Assembly (NCBI GenBank): GCA_035454885.1
Contig: DATIGE010000035.1
Location: forward strand, 1 to 43,148
Direction: 5' to 3'
DNA length: 43,148 nt
From: a bacterium
GTDB lineage: Bacteria > UBA10199 > JACPAL01 > GCA-016699445
Shown here: piece after piece, positions 7,288-16,794 of the stretch
How the letters are laid out: each line of letters starts with the position of its first letter
Position numbering within the stretch: the first letter of the stretch is position 1
Notes under the pieces: model-generated
Told to the model about the DNA's origin: nothing
The model's database searches: none
Seen by the model: the letters and a program-made list of their open reading frames with translations, nothing else
Made by a program: the position numbers and the translations under genes

Positions 7288-8573
7288 GGCACTTTCCGAA
7301 CTCTGACCGAAGCCGCGTGGGCGGTCAGCCCCTCGAGTTCCGCTAGTCTTATCACAGTCGGGGCCAGTTTCTCAAAGGCGTTCTGTGCGATCTCGATGAG
7401 GCTTGAGCGCTTGAGAAAGTCGGAGACGCCCAGGGGCGAGGAAAATCGCGCCGTCCCGGAGGTGGGCAGGACGTGGTTGGGGCCGGCCAGATAGTCGCCG
7501 AAGGCGACCGGCGCGTAGGGCCCCAGGAAGATCGCGCCGGCGTGTCGGATCTTGGGAAGCGCCTTGCGGGCGTTCCGGACCTGCACGGAGAGATGCTCCG
7601 GGGCAAAACGGTTGGAGAGCGCGAGCGACTCGTTCAGGTTTCGCGTCTTGACGACGAGCCCGCAACCCTCGATGGACTTCTTGAGGATGGCCCGCCGTTC
7701 CAGGCCTCCCAACTGTCGCTCCAAGGCCTCCTGCACGGCCTGGATGAGTTTTTCCGAATGTGTGAGGAGGACGGCGACCGCCATCGGGTCGTGCTCGGCC
7801 TGGCTCAAGAGGTCCGCGGCGACGCTTGCGGGCGAGGCGCCCTCGTCGGCCACCACGGCGATCTCGGTCGGGCCCGCGATCATGTCGATCCCGACCTTGC
7901 CGAAGAGGAGGCGTTTCGCCGCGGCGACGTAGGCGTTGCCGGGGCCCACGATCTTGTCGACGGCCGGGACGGAGGCGGTCCCGTAGGCCAAGGCCGCCAC
8001 GGCCTGAGCGCCTCCGATCTTGAAGACCCGGGTCACGCCCGCGAGCCTCGCCGCGGCCAGCGTGTGGGCATTGGGCCTTCCCTCGCGCCACGGCGAGACC
8101 ATGATAATCTCCTCGACGCCCGCCACCCGCGCGGGGATTGCGTTCATGAGGACGGTGGAGGGATAGGCGGCGAGGCCTCCGGGCACGTAGATACCGACCC
8201 GGTCGAGAGGGCGGACCTGTTCTCCCAAGAGGATGCCGCCTTTCTTGGAGGTCCAGGAGGCCGCGAGCTTCTTCTTCTGCAGGTGGTGAAATGCCTCGAT
8301 GCGCGCGGCCGCCGTCTTGAGGGCGCGGAGGGCCGAGGGTTCCACGGACGTAACCGCCGCGGCGATCTCGGCGCGCGAGACCTCCAGCGCCGCGGGCCGG
8401 TGCCCGTCGAATTTTTCGGTCGTGTCCAAGAGGGCCGCGTCGCCGCGAGCCCGAACCTCGGCGATCACGTCGCGCACGGTCGCCTCGACGGACGCGTCGG
8501 TCCCGGCCGAGCGCTTGAGGAAGTCCGACCAGTTCTCTTCGAAGAAGGGGGCAGTCGTCGCAAGGGTCTTCAT
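7284..8573 (-). CDS. hisD: Histidinol dehydrogenase
   Basis: 429 residues from ATG at 8573. Diagnostic segments: RVGIYVPGGLAAYPSTVLM, the KIGGAQAVAALAYGT nucleotide-binding stretch, DKIVGPGNAYVA, IAGPTEIAVVAD, LLSQAEHDP (zinc ligands Gln/His) and NRFAPEHLSV. It oxidises L-histidinol to L-histidine in two NAD-dependent steps. It lies 14 nt after murA and is coupled to hisB. An open frame extends into the murA region but the conserved N-terminus fixes the start here. Confidence 0.96.
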   Translation of the reverse strand: MKTLATTAPFFEENWSDFLKRSAGTDASVEATVRDVIAEVRARGDAALLDTTEKFDGHRPAALEVSRAEIAAAVTSVEPSALRALKTAAARIEAFHHLQKKKLAASWTSKKGGILLGEQVRPLDRVGIYVPGGLAAYPSTVLMNAIPARVAGVEEIIMVSPWREGRPNAHTLAAARLAGVTRVFKIGGAQAVAALAYGTASVPAVDKIVGPGNAYVAAAKRLLFGKVGIDMIAGPTEIAVVADEGASPASVAADLLSQAEHDPMAVAVLLTHSEKLIQAVQEALERQLGGLERRAILKKSIEGCGLVVKTRNLNESLALSNRFAPEHLSVQVRNARKALPKIRHAGAIFLGPYAPVAFGDYLAGPNHVLPTSGTARFSSPLGVSDFLKRSSLIEIAQNAFEKLAPTVIRLAELEGLTAHAASVRVRKVP

Positions 8574-8587
8574 GTCAATCTTTCGCC

Positions 8588-9862
<1,275 letters not shown>

Positions 9863-9865
9863 GCG

Positions 9866-9882
9866 CGATTTCTAAGAAATCG
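9866..9882. promoter_or_regulatory. Palindrome just upstream of the murA start
   Basis: CGATTTC-TAA-GAAATCG is a perfect 7-bp inverted repeat ending 3 nt before the murA GTG, in place of a ribosome site. It may be an operator or an RNA hairpin at the start codon. Its function is unknown. Confidence 0.4.
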
Positions 9883-9909
9883 GTCCCCGAAACGCAAGGG
9901 AACATGCGC

Positions 9910-9943
9910 CTAGTCCCGCTTCCTGCGGGACAGCGCCACCTAG
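9910..9943 (-). repeat. REP-like palindromic repeat, family A, at lipoprotein stop codon
   Basis: On the minus strand it begins CTAGGTGGCGCTGTCC and forms the hairpin GTCCCGC-AGGAA-GCGGGAC. It matches the copy at 15003-15032 in 12 of the first 16 bases and has the same stem-GGAA loop-stem layout. Its first TAG is the stop codon of the preceding lipoprotein gene. Confidence 0.6.
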
Positions 9944-11046
9944 AACGGCGGGGTTTCGGGAAAATCCTTCGGCAGGAAGAGGGTGGTCTCGTCGGGAAGC
10001 GCGGCGAAGGGGACGTCTCCGACGTCCACCCCCGCATCCACGCATTCGCTCCGGTTGACCCCGTCCCCGGTCAGGAGATTCACACATTGGTTATCTAGTT
10101 CGGACAACTCGGACCCCGGTGCATTGGTGTGAGACCGCCCGCTCCATAAGTCCCCGTCTTCCTTCCACCGCGCAACGGCTTGAGGAGCGAAGCGGCCTTC
10201 TTCGCCTACCAAATTAAAGTTAACCGTTTTCAGGGAGTTCGCCTCCTCGCCCACCTGGTCGAGTGCCATATGGAACCGGAGATCCTTTCCGCTGAGATCG
10301 TCCGGATTTTCCCGGACCAGAAACTCCGTCGATTTGCCGACGGACTCATCGTGCAAGTCGTAGTTGATCCCCAAGAAGCTGTCCTTCGGGAAGAGGAAAA
10401 CCGCGTTGGTGATATTCAATCCCATCAAGCGCCCGGCGCCCGGGTTCGTCTCCGTCGGGAACTGGGTGAAGACGGCCGCGATCTGCCTCTTGCCGTCCGC
10501 ATAGATCCGCATGCAGAGGGGCAGCCCGGCGGTATGACCGGGACAGCCCTCGGGGCCGCTCACGCCGTCGAAATCGAAATCGGAAAAGTCGATCTTGATC
10601 TCGACGAACTCCGCCTGGCCCTCGCCTTGAACGACGCTCACGCCTTGGAAGGTGTGGATGTTCGTGCCCACGGGGATGATGAGTTGATTGTAGGGGTCCA
10701 GGAGGCCGCTTAAGGCATCGATCTGGAGCTGGACGAAATCGCTGGTTCCGTCCACGTCATCCGCGAACTCGCCGTCCGGCGGGATTGCGTTCTTAAGGGG
10801 CATTTTGAGGGCGACACTCTCCGAAGTCGAAGGCTCGGCCGCCTGAACCTTGCCCAGATCGATGCCTAGGTCCTTGGGGATCCGGAGGGAGGCGGGCACT
10901 TCCGCGGGCGGCCCCGGAGGGGCGGCGGGATTGCCGCCGGCGACGCCAGTGCTCGGGCCGGAGGCGGAAAAACAACTCCCAAAGACGAGCGGGATCACGA
11001 CCGCACTCGCCAGTTTCAAAACTGATTTTCGCAGATCTCCCGTCAT
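9940..11046 (-). CDS. Predicted lipoprotein of unknown function
   Basis: 368 residues. The signal peptide ends in a lipobox-like VFGSC (Cys25), followed by a low-complexity Gly/Pro/Ala linker. The rest is probably beta-rich, with no family I recognise; a segment near residue 155 contains GPEGCPGHTAGLPLC with two cysteines. It lies 12 nt after the larger lipoprotein gene, so the two are likely co-expressed. The stop codon is formed by the first bases of a repeat element. With its neighbour, it separates prmC from murA. Confidence 0.75.
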   Translation of the reverse strand: MTGDLRKSVLKLASAVVIPLVFGSCFSASGPSTGVAGGNPAAPPGPPAEVPASLRIPKDLGIDLGKVQAAEPSTSESVALKMPLKNAIPPDGEFADDVDGTSDFVQLQIDALSGLLDPYNQLIIPVGTNIHTFQGVSVVQGEGQAEFVEIKIDFSDFDFDGVSGPEGCPGHTAGLPLCMRIYADGKRQIAAVFTQFPTETNPGAGRLMGLNITNAVFLFPKDSFLGINYDLHDESVGKSTEFLVRENPDDLSGKDLRFHMALDQVGEEANSLKTVNFNLVGEEGRFAPQAVARWKEDGDLWSGRSHTNAPGSELSELDNQCVNLLTGDGVNRSECVDAGVDVGDVPFAALPDETTLFLPKDFPETPPF

Positions 11047-11058
11047 CGGTCTCCTCGG

Positions 11059-12975
11059 TTAAGGCGGCGGCGGTGTCGGCAGTGGCGGTGGCGGCGGTCC
11101 GACCTCACAGGAACAGGTATCATTGCAAAACTCACCGACGGCGCAGTCTCCATCAATCGCGCATTGGTCTGGCGGTACACTGCAGACGGCCGGCGGTGGA
11201 GGTGGCGGTGGCGGGTGGGCCACGCAATCGCCGCCGCAGTTGATTTCCGTCTCGCCGGGGTCGCAAACCCCGTTTCCGCAGCTTAAGTCGCACCAGCCAT
11301 CGGGAAGGCAGGAGGTTCCGCCGCAGTCGGCGTCCCCCGAGCAGGGAATCAAGGCGCAGAAGCCGGCCGTATCGCAGTAGGAGCCCGGCCCGCAGTCTTC
11401 GGAACCGCCGCAGCCGATGCTGTAGCAGCAATTCAGGGTCTCATCCCGGTTGTAGAGTGCGAACGAGAATTGAGGAGCCAGGGGGTTGTCGAAGGGATAG
11501 GCCGGCGATTGTCCGAGGGCCACGAAATGGGAGCGGCAATCCGAGACGTCCGAGAACGACGGGTCGCAGGCCTGGATGCCCTGCTCGGGGTCGCAATCCT
11601 GCGGGCAGGTGACGAGGTTTTCCTCGATCTCGCAGAATCCGTTTCCGCATTCGGAACCCGTTTCACAGGCGTCGCCGACCGTATCGCGATCGAAATCGCT
11701 GTTGTTTGGATCGAAATCCGCCGGACACGTGTCGCAGCGATCGCCGGTCCCGTCCCCGTCGCAGTCCGCCTGGTCCTCGTTGGGCACTCCGATGCAGTTG
11801 TCGGCGACCATCGGCACGCCGTCGTTGTCGGAATCGTTGGAGCTTCCGCAACATCCATGGAAACAGATGTTCGGAGAGCAGGCAGGACAATCGACAACTT
11901 GGGGACAGTCTTCATCCGTCGAACATGTTCCACTACAGAAGAAAGACGGAGGATCGAACGGTGGCGGCGGCTGATCCGGAGGGCATCCCGCGAAAGGAGC
12001 GACGACTCGAGTAAAAAGCTCGCAGTGGTTGAGCTGACTATTGCAATGGATGTCGAGCCCCAGAGGCGGATAGAGATCTCGGTCGCTCATGACCGCTGCG
12101 ACGTGAGGACAGGCCTCCACGAATTGATCGCAGTCCGCTTGGGCCAAACAGGTGGGCTTTTCTTTGCAAAGGGGATCCGTGTCGTCCACGACATCGGGAC
12201 AGCCGTCACCCGCCTCGTCCAGGACACCGGCCGGCACCGTGGGGCAGGCGTCCTTGGCATCGATGATCCCGTCCCGATCGGTGTCCGGGTCACACTGGGC
12301 GACGCCGTCGTGGATCTCGCAGTGGAAACGCGATCCTTCGTCGTCCTCCAGGTCCAACTCCCCTTCGGCGAGACGCGCATGAATGGGACCGGTCCCATCG
12401 GTCAACCAGTCCGCCATGAGGAAGCCGGAGAGGACGTTCATCTCCCAGGATCGTCCGGACACGTCCGTAATCTCCAAGAGTCCCGCGAGTTGATCGAGCC
12501 AAGCGAGTACGGCATGGCAGGGGGAGGACTCGGACCCGAGGACGCAACCGTCTGGCAGTTCGAGCTCCGCCTCCGCCGACAGTTCGCCGGAGATTTCGAG
12601 ACCTCCGCTCGCGCAGGACAAAAATTGGCCGGTGAGTTTTGAAAGGAAGAAATCGTCGCCACCGAACCGGTTCAGGCTGCAGGTTTCAAAATCGAGGGCG
12701 ACGGTCCCTTCATCGCACAGAGCGGTGTTCGGAAGGCCCGCCGGACAGGCGACGTCCAGCGCGGCCGAGGTCGAATCTGCGGTCCGGGCCAACTCGTCCG
12801 CGATGGCCTGGGCCAGAAGGGAGGAGGAGGATTCGAGGAGATGGATCGACGTGTCGTTGGGCACGGACCCGCCGGCCGTCTCCGCCGTCGTGGATGAGCC
12901 GCCGCCGCAGCCCGACATCATAAAAGCAACGGCGCAACCCGATGCGATCAGCCCCTGCCTTAACGTGCTGCGCAT
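11059..12975 (-). CDS. Lipoprotein with thrombospondin type 3 and Cys-rich repeats
   Basis: 638 residues. Lipobox MSGC at residue 23. The N-terminal 200 residues are unrecognised. Next come Ca-binding thrombospondin type 3-like repeats (DPDTDRDGIIDAKDACP, then DSDNDGVPMVADNC, DCDGDGTGDRCDTCP, DFDRDTVGDACE). Disulfide modules follow (CGNGFCEIEENLVTC, CGNGVCDPGETEINC), and Pro-rich stretches near the C-terminus. TSP3 repeats with such modules are typical of outer-surface proteins in deltaproteobacteria, and surface exposure is inferred. The CGNG modules resemble those in the first gene of the window. No clear ribosome site precedes the ATG. A palindrome TTATCA-AAA-TGATAA lies 64-78 bp upstream, inside prmC. 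Confidence 0.85.
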   Translation of the reverse strand: MRSTLRQGLIASGCAVAFMMSGCGGGSSTTAETAGGSVPNDTSIHLLESSSSLLAQAIADELARTADSTSAALDVACPAGLPNTALCDEGTVALDFETCSLNRFGGDDFFLSKLTGQFLSCASGGLEISGELSAEAELELPDGCVLGSESSPCHAVLAWLDQLAGLLEITDVSGRSWEMNVLSGFLMADWLTDGTGPIHARLAEGELDLEDDEGSRFHCEIHDGVAQCDPDTDRDGIIDAKDACPTVPAGVLDEAGDGCPDVVDDTDPLCKEKPTCLAQADCDQFVEACPHVAAVMSDRDLYPPLGLDIHCNSQLNHCELFTRVVAPFAGCPPDQPPPPFDPPSFFCSGTCSTDEDCPQVVDCPACSPNICFHGCCGSSNDSDNDGVPMVADNCIGVPNEDQADCDGDGTGDRCDTCPADFDPNNSDFDRDTVGDACETGSECGNGFCEIEENLVTCPQDCDPEQGIQACDPSFSDVSDCRSHFVALGQSPAYPFDNPLAPQFSFALYNRDETLNCCYSIGCGGSEDCGPGSYCDTAGFCALIPCSGDADCGGTSCLPDGWCDLSCGNGVCDPGETEINCGGDCVAHPPPPPPPPAVCSVPPDQCAIDGDCAVGEFCNDTCSCEVGPPPPPLPTPPPP

Positions 12976-13030
12976 GCCGATATGCTAGCAGGTCAATTCG
13001 CAATGTTTAAATAAGTTTTTGACTTTTGTT

Positions 13031-13876
13031 TTAATAATTTATCAAAATGATAAGACGCTCGACGCCGCTGTAATCCCTCCGGATCTCACAGGGGAAGTCC
13101 TTTTTCAGCCGTTCCGCCTGACCCTCGCCGACTTCCATCAGCAACCGGCCCTTAATCTTGAGAAAGTCCGGCGCCTCCTGAAGGATCTTCTTGATGGTCT
13201 CCAATCCTCCCTGGCCTCCGTCCAACGCGCTCCGGGGTTCGTGCCGGCTGACTTCGGGCTGGAGGAAGTCGAGTTCCGAAGAGTCGATGTAGGGCGGATT
13301 GGAAACGATCAGGTCGAACTTCCGTTCCCGAGTCTCGAAAAACAGCCAAGGCGCGATGTCGGAGGTGACGAATTCGATTCGATCGGCGACGCCGTGGGCC
13401 TGGGCGTTTTCCTTGGCGACGGATAAGGCTTCTTTCGAGATATCCGTCGCCACGATTTTCGCGCCCGGAAGATTCTTGGCGAGGGCGATGGCGATGCAGC
13501 CGGAGCCGGTGCCGATGTCGAGGACGTCACCGGCCGGGGGGGCGTTTTTCAACGCCTCCTCCACCAGTAATTCCGTCTCGGGCCGCGGGATCAGCACCTC
13601 CGGCGTCACCTTGATTTTCAGTCCCCAAAATTCCGTCTCGCCGGTGATGTATTGCAACGGTTCGCGCGTCGCTCGCCGTTCGATCAATGCCTTGAATTCG
13701 GCGAGGTGCTTTTCGGAAACGGTCTTCTCAAATCCCGTGTAGAGGTCGACACGCTGGCATTTCAGAACGTAAGCCAGCAGGAGTTCCGCGTCGAGACGCG
13801 GATTGGGGATTCCCTTCTTTTCAAAATGACCGGCCGTCCACTGGATCAATTTGAGGGATGTCCAAGGTTCAGCCAT
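13031..13876 (-). CDS. prmC: Release factor glutamine methyltransferase
   Basis: 281 residues. Class I methyltransferase with VLDIGTGSGCIAIALAK (SAM-binding loop), the NPPY catalytic motif in DLIVSNPPYI, and the PRPETE segment of PrmC. It methylates the Gln of the GGQ motif of release factors, using SAM. The ATG overlaps the end of prfA by 8 nt, consistent with its substrate being encoded next to it. Confidence 0.96.
   Translation of the reverse strand: MAEPWTSLKLIQWTAGHFEKKGIPNPRLDAELLLAYVLKCQRVDLYTGFEKTVSEKHLAEFKALIERRATREPLQYITGETEFWGLKIKVTPEVLIPRPETELLVEEALKNAPPAGDVLDIGTGSGCIAIALAKNLPGAKIVATDISKEALSVAKENAQAHGVADRIEFVTSDIAPWLFFETRERKFDLIVSNPPYIDSSELDFLQPEVSRHEPRSALDGGQGGLETIKKILQEAPDFLKIKGRLLMEVGEGQAERLKKDFPCEIRRDYSGVERLIILINY
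13039..13053. promoter_or_regulatory. Single TTATCA-AAA-TGATAA palindrome in prmC 3' end
   Basis: A perfect 6-bp inverted repeat with a 3-bp spacer, the same half-sites as the tandem elements at 835 and 27628. Here it is single and lies within the last prmC codons, 64-78 bp upstream of the TSP3 lipoprotein ATG. No -24/-12 element follows it, so a regulatory role is doubtful. Confidence 0.25.
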
Positions 13877-14939
13877 TCGTCGACGCCTTGAGCGCCTCCG
13901 TTTGATAGTGCGTGCGAAGCGCCGAGATCACGTCCTCGATCTTGCCGTCCATGACGGCATCGAGCTGATGGAGCGTGAGCCCGATACGGTGGTCCGTCAT
14001 CCGGTTCTGGGGAAAATTATAGGTCCGGATCTTCTCGCTCCGGTCGCCGGAGCCCACCATCGCCTTGCGGGTGGCGCGTTCGGCGGCGTCCCGTTTCTCC
14101 AATTCGACTTCATAAAGGCGGGACTTCAGGATCTTCATCGCCTTGGCCTTGTTCTTGATCTGGCTGCGCTCGTCTCGGCAGACGACGACCAATCCCGAGG
14201 GCTTGTGCGTGAGGCGCACGGCGGAGTCGGTGGTGTTGACGCCCTGGCCTCCGGGTCCGGAGGCGCGGAAGACGTCGGTCTGGATATCGCTCTCGTTCAC
14301 CTGGACGTCGACGTCCTCGGCCTCGGGAATCACCGCGACGGTGACCGCCGAGGTGTGGATGCGTCCCTGCTGCTCGGTCTGGGGGACGCGCTGCACGCGG
14401 TGGGTGCCGGCCTCGTATTTGAGATTGCTGTAGACGTTCTGGCCGGAAATCTGGGCGATGATTTCCTTAAAGCCTCCCAAGTCCGAAGGGCTTGAGTCCA
14501 TGATTTCGACGCGCCAACCCTTGGTCTCGGCGTAACGCTGATACATGCGGAAGAGGTCGGAGGCGAAAAGCGCCGCCTCGTCGCCGCCCGTGCCGGCCCG
14601 GATTTCCAGAAAAATATTCTTTTCGTCGTTGGGGTCCTTGGGCAAAAGCAGGATCTTCAATTCCTGTTCGAGGCGGTCTTTTTCGGGTTCCAGACGGACA
14701 AGCTCCTCCTTGGCCATCTTGCGGATCTCGTCGTCCGATTCGTTGATCAGATGCTTGTTGCCGTCGATTTCTTCGAGGATCTTCTTGTAACGGCCATACG
14801 TTTCCACCAAGGAAATCAGACCGGCCCGCTCGCGGGTGAGCCTTTGATAGAGGGCGTTGTTGGAGATGACGGAGGGGTCCGTGATCCGATGGCTCAGATC
14901 CTCGAACTTGCGCTCCAGGTCATCTAATTTCGAGAACAC
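13869..14939 (-). CDS. prfA: Peptide chain release factor 1
   Basis: 356 residues from a GTG start preceded by GGGGAAGC. The GGQ peptidyl-hydrolysis motif is at residues 230-232 (ASGPGGQGVN), and the RF1-type codon-recognition region (PQTEQQGRIHTSAVTVAV) precedes it. It ends translation at UAA and UAG. prmC overlaps its 3' end and rpmE lies upstream, the usual rpmE-prfA-prmC order. Confidence 0.96.
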   Translation of the reverse strand: MFSKLDDLERKFEDLSHRITDPSVISNNALYQRLTRERAGLISLVETYGRYKKILEEIDGNKHLINESDDEIRKMAKEELVRLEPEKDRLEQELKILLLPKDPNDEKNIFLEIRAGTGGDEAALFASDLFRMYQRYAETKGWRVEIMDSSPSDLGGFKEIIAQISGQNVYSNLKYEAGTHRVQRVPQTEQQGRIHTSAVTVAVIPEAEDVDVQVNESDIQTDVFRASGPGGQGVNTTDSAVRLTHKPSGLVVVCRDERSQIKNKAKAMKILKSRLYEVELEKRDAAERATRKAMVGSGDRSEKIRTYNFPQNRMTDHRIGLTLHQLDAVMDGKIEDVISALRTHYQTEALKASTNG

Positions 14940-14985
14940 TAGCTTCCCCTACGACCTGAAGCACTAAATGTCCAACGTCTGATGG

Positions 14986-15033
14986 CACCCGATAGGGTGG
15001 CCGTAGCGAGCGCTGTCCAGCGGGAAGCTGGAT
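14986..15033 (+). repeat. REP-like palindromic repeat, family A, between rpmE and prfA
   Basis: The element has a hairpin CACCC-GATA-GGGTG (14986-14999), a linker GCCGTAGCGAGCG, and a second hairpin TCCAGC-GGGAA-GCTGGA (15016-15032). The 13-base linker is identical to one inside alaS (41228-41240), and both are followed by a stem with a GGGAA loop. The GTAG head and hairpin resemble REP elements moved by RAYT transposases. Confidence 0.7.
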
Positions 15034-15040
15034 GAAAAGA

Positions 15041-15066
15041 GGGCGAACACAAGGTTCGCCCCTACG
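15041..15066 (-). repeat. GTAGGGGCG-type palindromic repeat, family B, at rpmE stop
   Basis: GGGCGAAC-ACAAG-GTTCGCCC is a perfect 8-bp stem followed by CTACG. Read on the minus strand it begins CGTAGGGGCGAAC, and its TAG is the rpmE stop codon. The terminal CGCCCCTAC is shared with the palindrome inside bioA (20259-20286). It may also act as a stem-loop in the rpmE-prfA transcript. Confidence 0.65.
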
Positions 15067-15265
15067 ATTTTTTGGCGTAGCGCTTTTGGAACCGCTCGAC
15101 GCGGCCGGCGGTGTCGACCAGTTTCTGCTTGCCGGTGTAGAACGGGTGGCAGTGCGAGCAGATCGAGATGGAAAGGTCGGTCGTCGTCGAGATCGTGTCA
15201 AAGACGTGCCCGCAGGCGCAGACGATCTTGACGGCGTGGTTCTTGGGGTGAATTTTTGCCTTCAT
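15062..15265 (-). CDS. rpmE: Ribosomal protein bL31
   Basis: 67 residues from the ATG that gives [10 protein letters not shown]. It has the zinc-binding C+ form: CACG, then [13 protein letters not shown]. It is a small protein of the 50S subunit, and the zinc form suggests it is the primary copy. The stop codon comes from a family B palindromic repeat. An in-frame ATG 21 nt further upstream is less likely because the conserved N-terminus begins at MKAKIHP. Confidence 0.94.
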   Translation of the reverse strand: MKAKIHPKNHAVKIVCACGHVFDTISTTTDLSISICSHCHPFYTGKQKLVDTAGRVERFQKRYAKKS

Positions 15266-15312
15266 AGAGGGGCGGATTGCTAGCAAGGCCTGTTAAGAAA
15301 GGCAAGGGGGAC

Positions 15313-15642
15313 TTAGGCGATGCGCGTGGGCGAGTGGTCCGGAGGCGTGGGGTCGCCGGTATCGACGATGTGGTTCAGATAGGCGACCAAATGGGCGTCC
15401 CGGCTGGGGGGATGGGCATTCACTTCTCGTCCGTTGGCGCTCCGGCCGGCATTCTGCGCCGCCAGGCGGCGCTTCAGCCCCTCGGAAAGAGTCGTTCCAC
15501 GAATGAAATGGTCGCCACTCTGCGACTTCGGGGCCGGTAGATCATGGCTACCGAAAGCCTCCCGGAAGGCCTGGCCGATCCGGCCTAGCCAGGACGGCGA
15601 CTGACTCGTTGCGGCATTCGTTTTTGCGATATGGTTCGACAT
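15313..15642 (-). CDS. Small hypothetical protein behind a candidate sigma-54 promoter
   Basis: 109 residues, soluble, with no signal peptide or recognised domain. It is rich in Ser, Ala, Arg and Pro, with a short amphipathic stretch (WLGRIGQAFREAFG) near the N-terminus. GGAG lies 2 nt before the ATG. A sequence matching the sigma-54 -24/-12 consensus exactly ends 19 bp before the ATG. That placement supports a real gene under regulated expression; the function is unknown. Confidence 0.6.
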   Translation of the reverse strand: MSNHIAKTNAATSQSPSWLGRIGQAFREAFGSHDLPAPKSQSGDHFIRGTTLSEGLKRRLAAQNAGRSANGREVNAHPPSRDAHLVAYLNHIVDTGDPTPPDHSPTRIA

Positions 15643-15661
15643 AACTCCAATGATTTCTTAA

Positions 15662-15676
15662 GCAAGATCAGTGCCA
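15662..15676 (-). promoter_or_regulatory. Candidate sigma-54 promoter of the small hypothetical gene
   Basis: Minus-strand TGGCAC-N5-TTGC, an exact consensus match. The predicted start near 15650 leaves an 8-nt leader containing GGAG. The upstream DNA is AT-rich and holds an inverted repeat CTTTAAAA...TTTTAAAG (15685-15715) and, further out, CTGATA...TATCAG (15718-15755). Either could be an activator or bending-protein site. Confidence 0.6.
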
Positions 15677-15798
15677 AACAACGTCTTTAAAACCAACAAA
15701 AATACTATTTTAAAGGCCTGATATGACTGATTATTTTTCGACTTCCGTTTATCAGCCGCGTTCAAAAGGGTTATCGGGGAGGGGACATCTGGGAGTTG

Positions 15799-16758
15799 TC
15801 ACCCCAGTCTGGGGGGTCTCATTTCCTTAAGGCCCAGCCGGGCAAAAAGGGCCTGATCGTCGTCCCAGGCCGGATTGGGGGTGGTCAGGAGCTTCTCCCC
15901 GGCGAAGATCGAGTTCGCCCCGGCCAGGTAGGCCAGGGCCTGGGCCTCGTCCGAGAGCGAGGTCCGGCCGGCGCTCAGGCGGACCAGGGAATGGGGCATG
16001 AGGATGCGGGCGGTGGCAATCGTCCGTATAAATTCGAGGGTCTCGATCTCCGTCTCCTCCGCCAGGGGGGTCCCCTCCACGCGGACAAGCTTGTTGATGG
16101 GGACGCTCTCGGGATGGGGGTCTTGCGTCGCGAGGATCTGGAGGAGGCGGATGCGGTCTTTCCTCGATTCTCCCAAGCCGATGATGCCCCCGCAGCAGAC
16201 TTGAATGCCAGCCGCTCGGACGTTTTCCAGGGTTCGCAGACGGTCGTCATAGGTCCTGGTGGTGATCACCTTACCGTAAAATTCGGGGGAGGTATCCAGG
16301 TTGTGGTTGTAGGCGGTGAGGCCGGCTTGCGAGAGTCGTTGAGCCTGATCCTGCGTGAGCATTCCCAGCGTGCAGCAGACCTCCATCCCCAGTCCGGCGA
16401 CCCCTCGGACCATCTCCAGGACGGAATCAAACTCGGGCCCCTCCCGGACCTCCCGCCACGCCGCGCCCATGCAGAATCGCGTCGAACCCCCCTCCTTGGC
16501 CGCCCGGGCATTCTTCAAGACCTCCGTCAGGGACAGCAAGGCCTCCTTTTGGAGACCGGTCTTGTGATGGGCCGACTGGGGGCAATAGCCGCAGTCTTCC
16601 GGGCAGGCCCCGGTCTTGATGGAGAGGAGGGTGGATTTCTGGACCTCGCCGGGCCTAAAGTGCGCGCGATGAACGGTCTGCGCCCGGTAGATCAATTCCA
16701 GGAAAGGTTGATCGTAGATGGCATCCACTTCCTCGACGATCCAATCGTGGCGCAACAT
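15799..16758 (-). CDS. bioB: Biotin synthase
   Basis: 319 residues. The radical SAM cluster motif is CxxxCxxC at Cys52, Cys56 and Cys59 ([13 protein letters not shown]). Other BioB signatures are [17 protein letters not shown] and GGIIGLGES. It inserts sulfur into dethiobiotin, using a second Fe-S cluster as sulfur source. The start is ATG at 16758 with GAGGA 11 nt upstream; an open frame extends further but lacks conservation. It is divergent from bioF with 36 bp between. Confidence 0.95.
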   Translation of the reverse strand: MLRHDWIVEEVDAIYDQPFLELIYRAQTVHRAHFRPGEVQKSTLLSIKTGACPEDCGYCPQSAHHKTGLQKEALLSLTEVLKNARAAKEGGSTRFCMGAAWREVREGPEFDSVLEMVRGVAGLGMEVCCTLGMLTQDQAQRLSQAGLTAYNHNLDTSPEFYGKVITTRTYDDRLRTLENVRAAGIQVCCGGIIGLGESRKDRIRLLQILATQDPHPESVPINKLVRVEGTPLAEETEIETLEFIRTIATARILMPHSLVRLSAGRTSLSDEAQALAYLAGANSIFAGEKLLTTPNPAWDDDQALFARLGLKEMRPPRLG

Positions 16759-16794
16759 ATTGGGACAATCCTCGAGAAAGACGCCTAGGATGTT

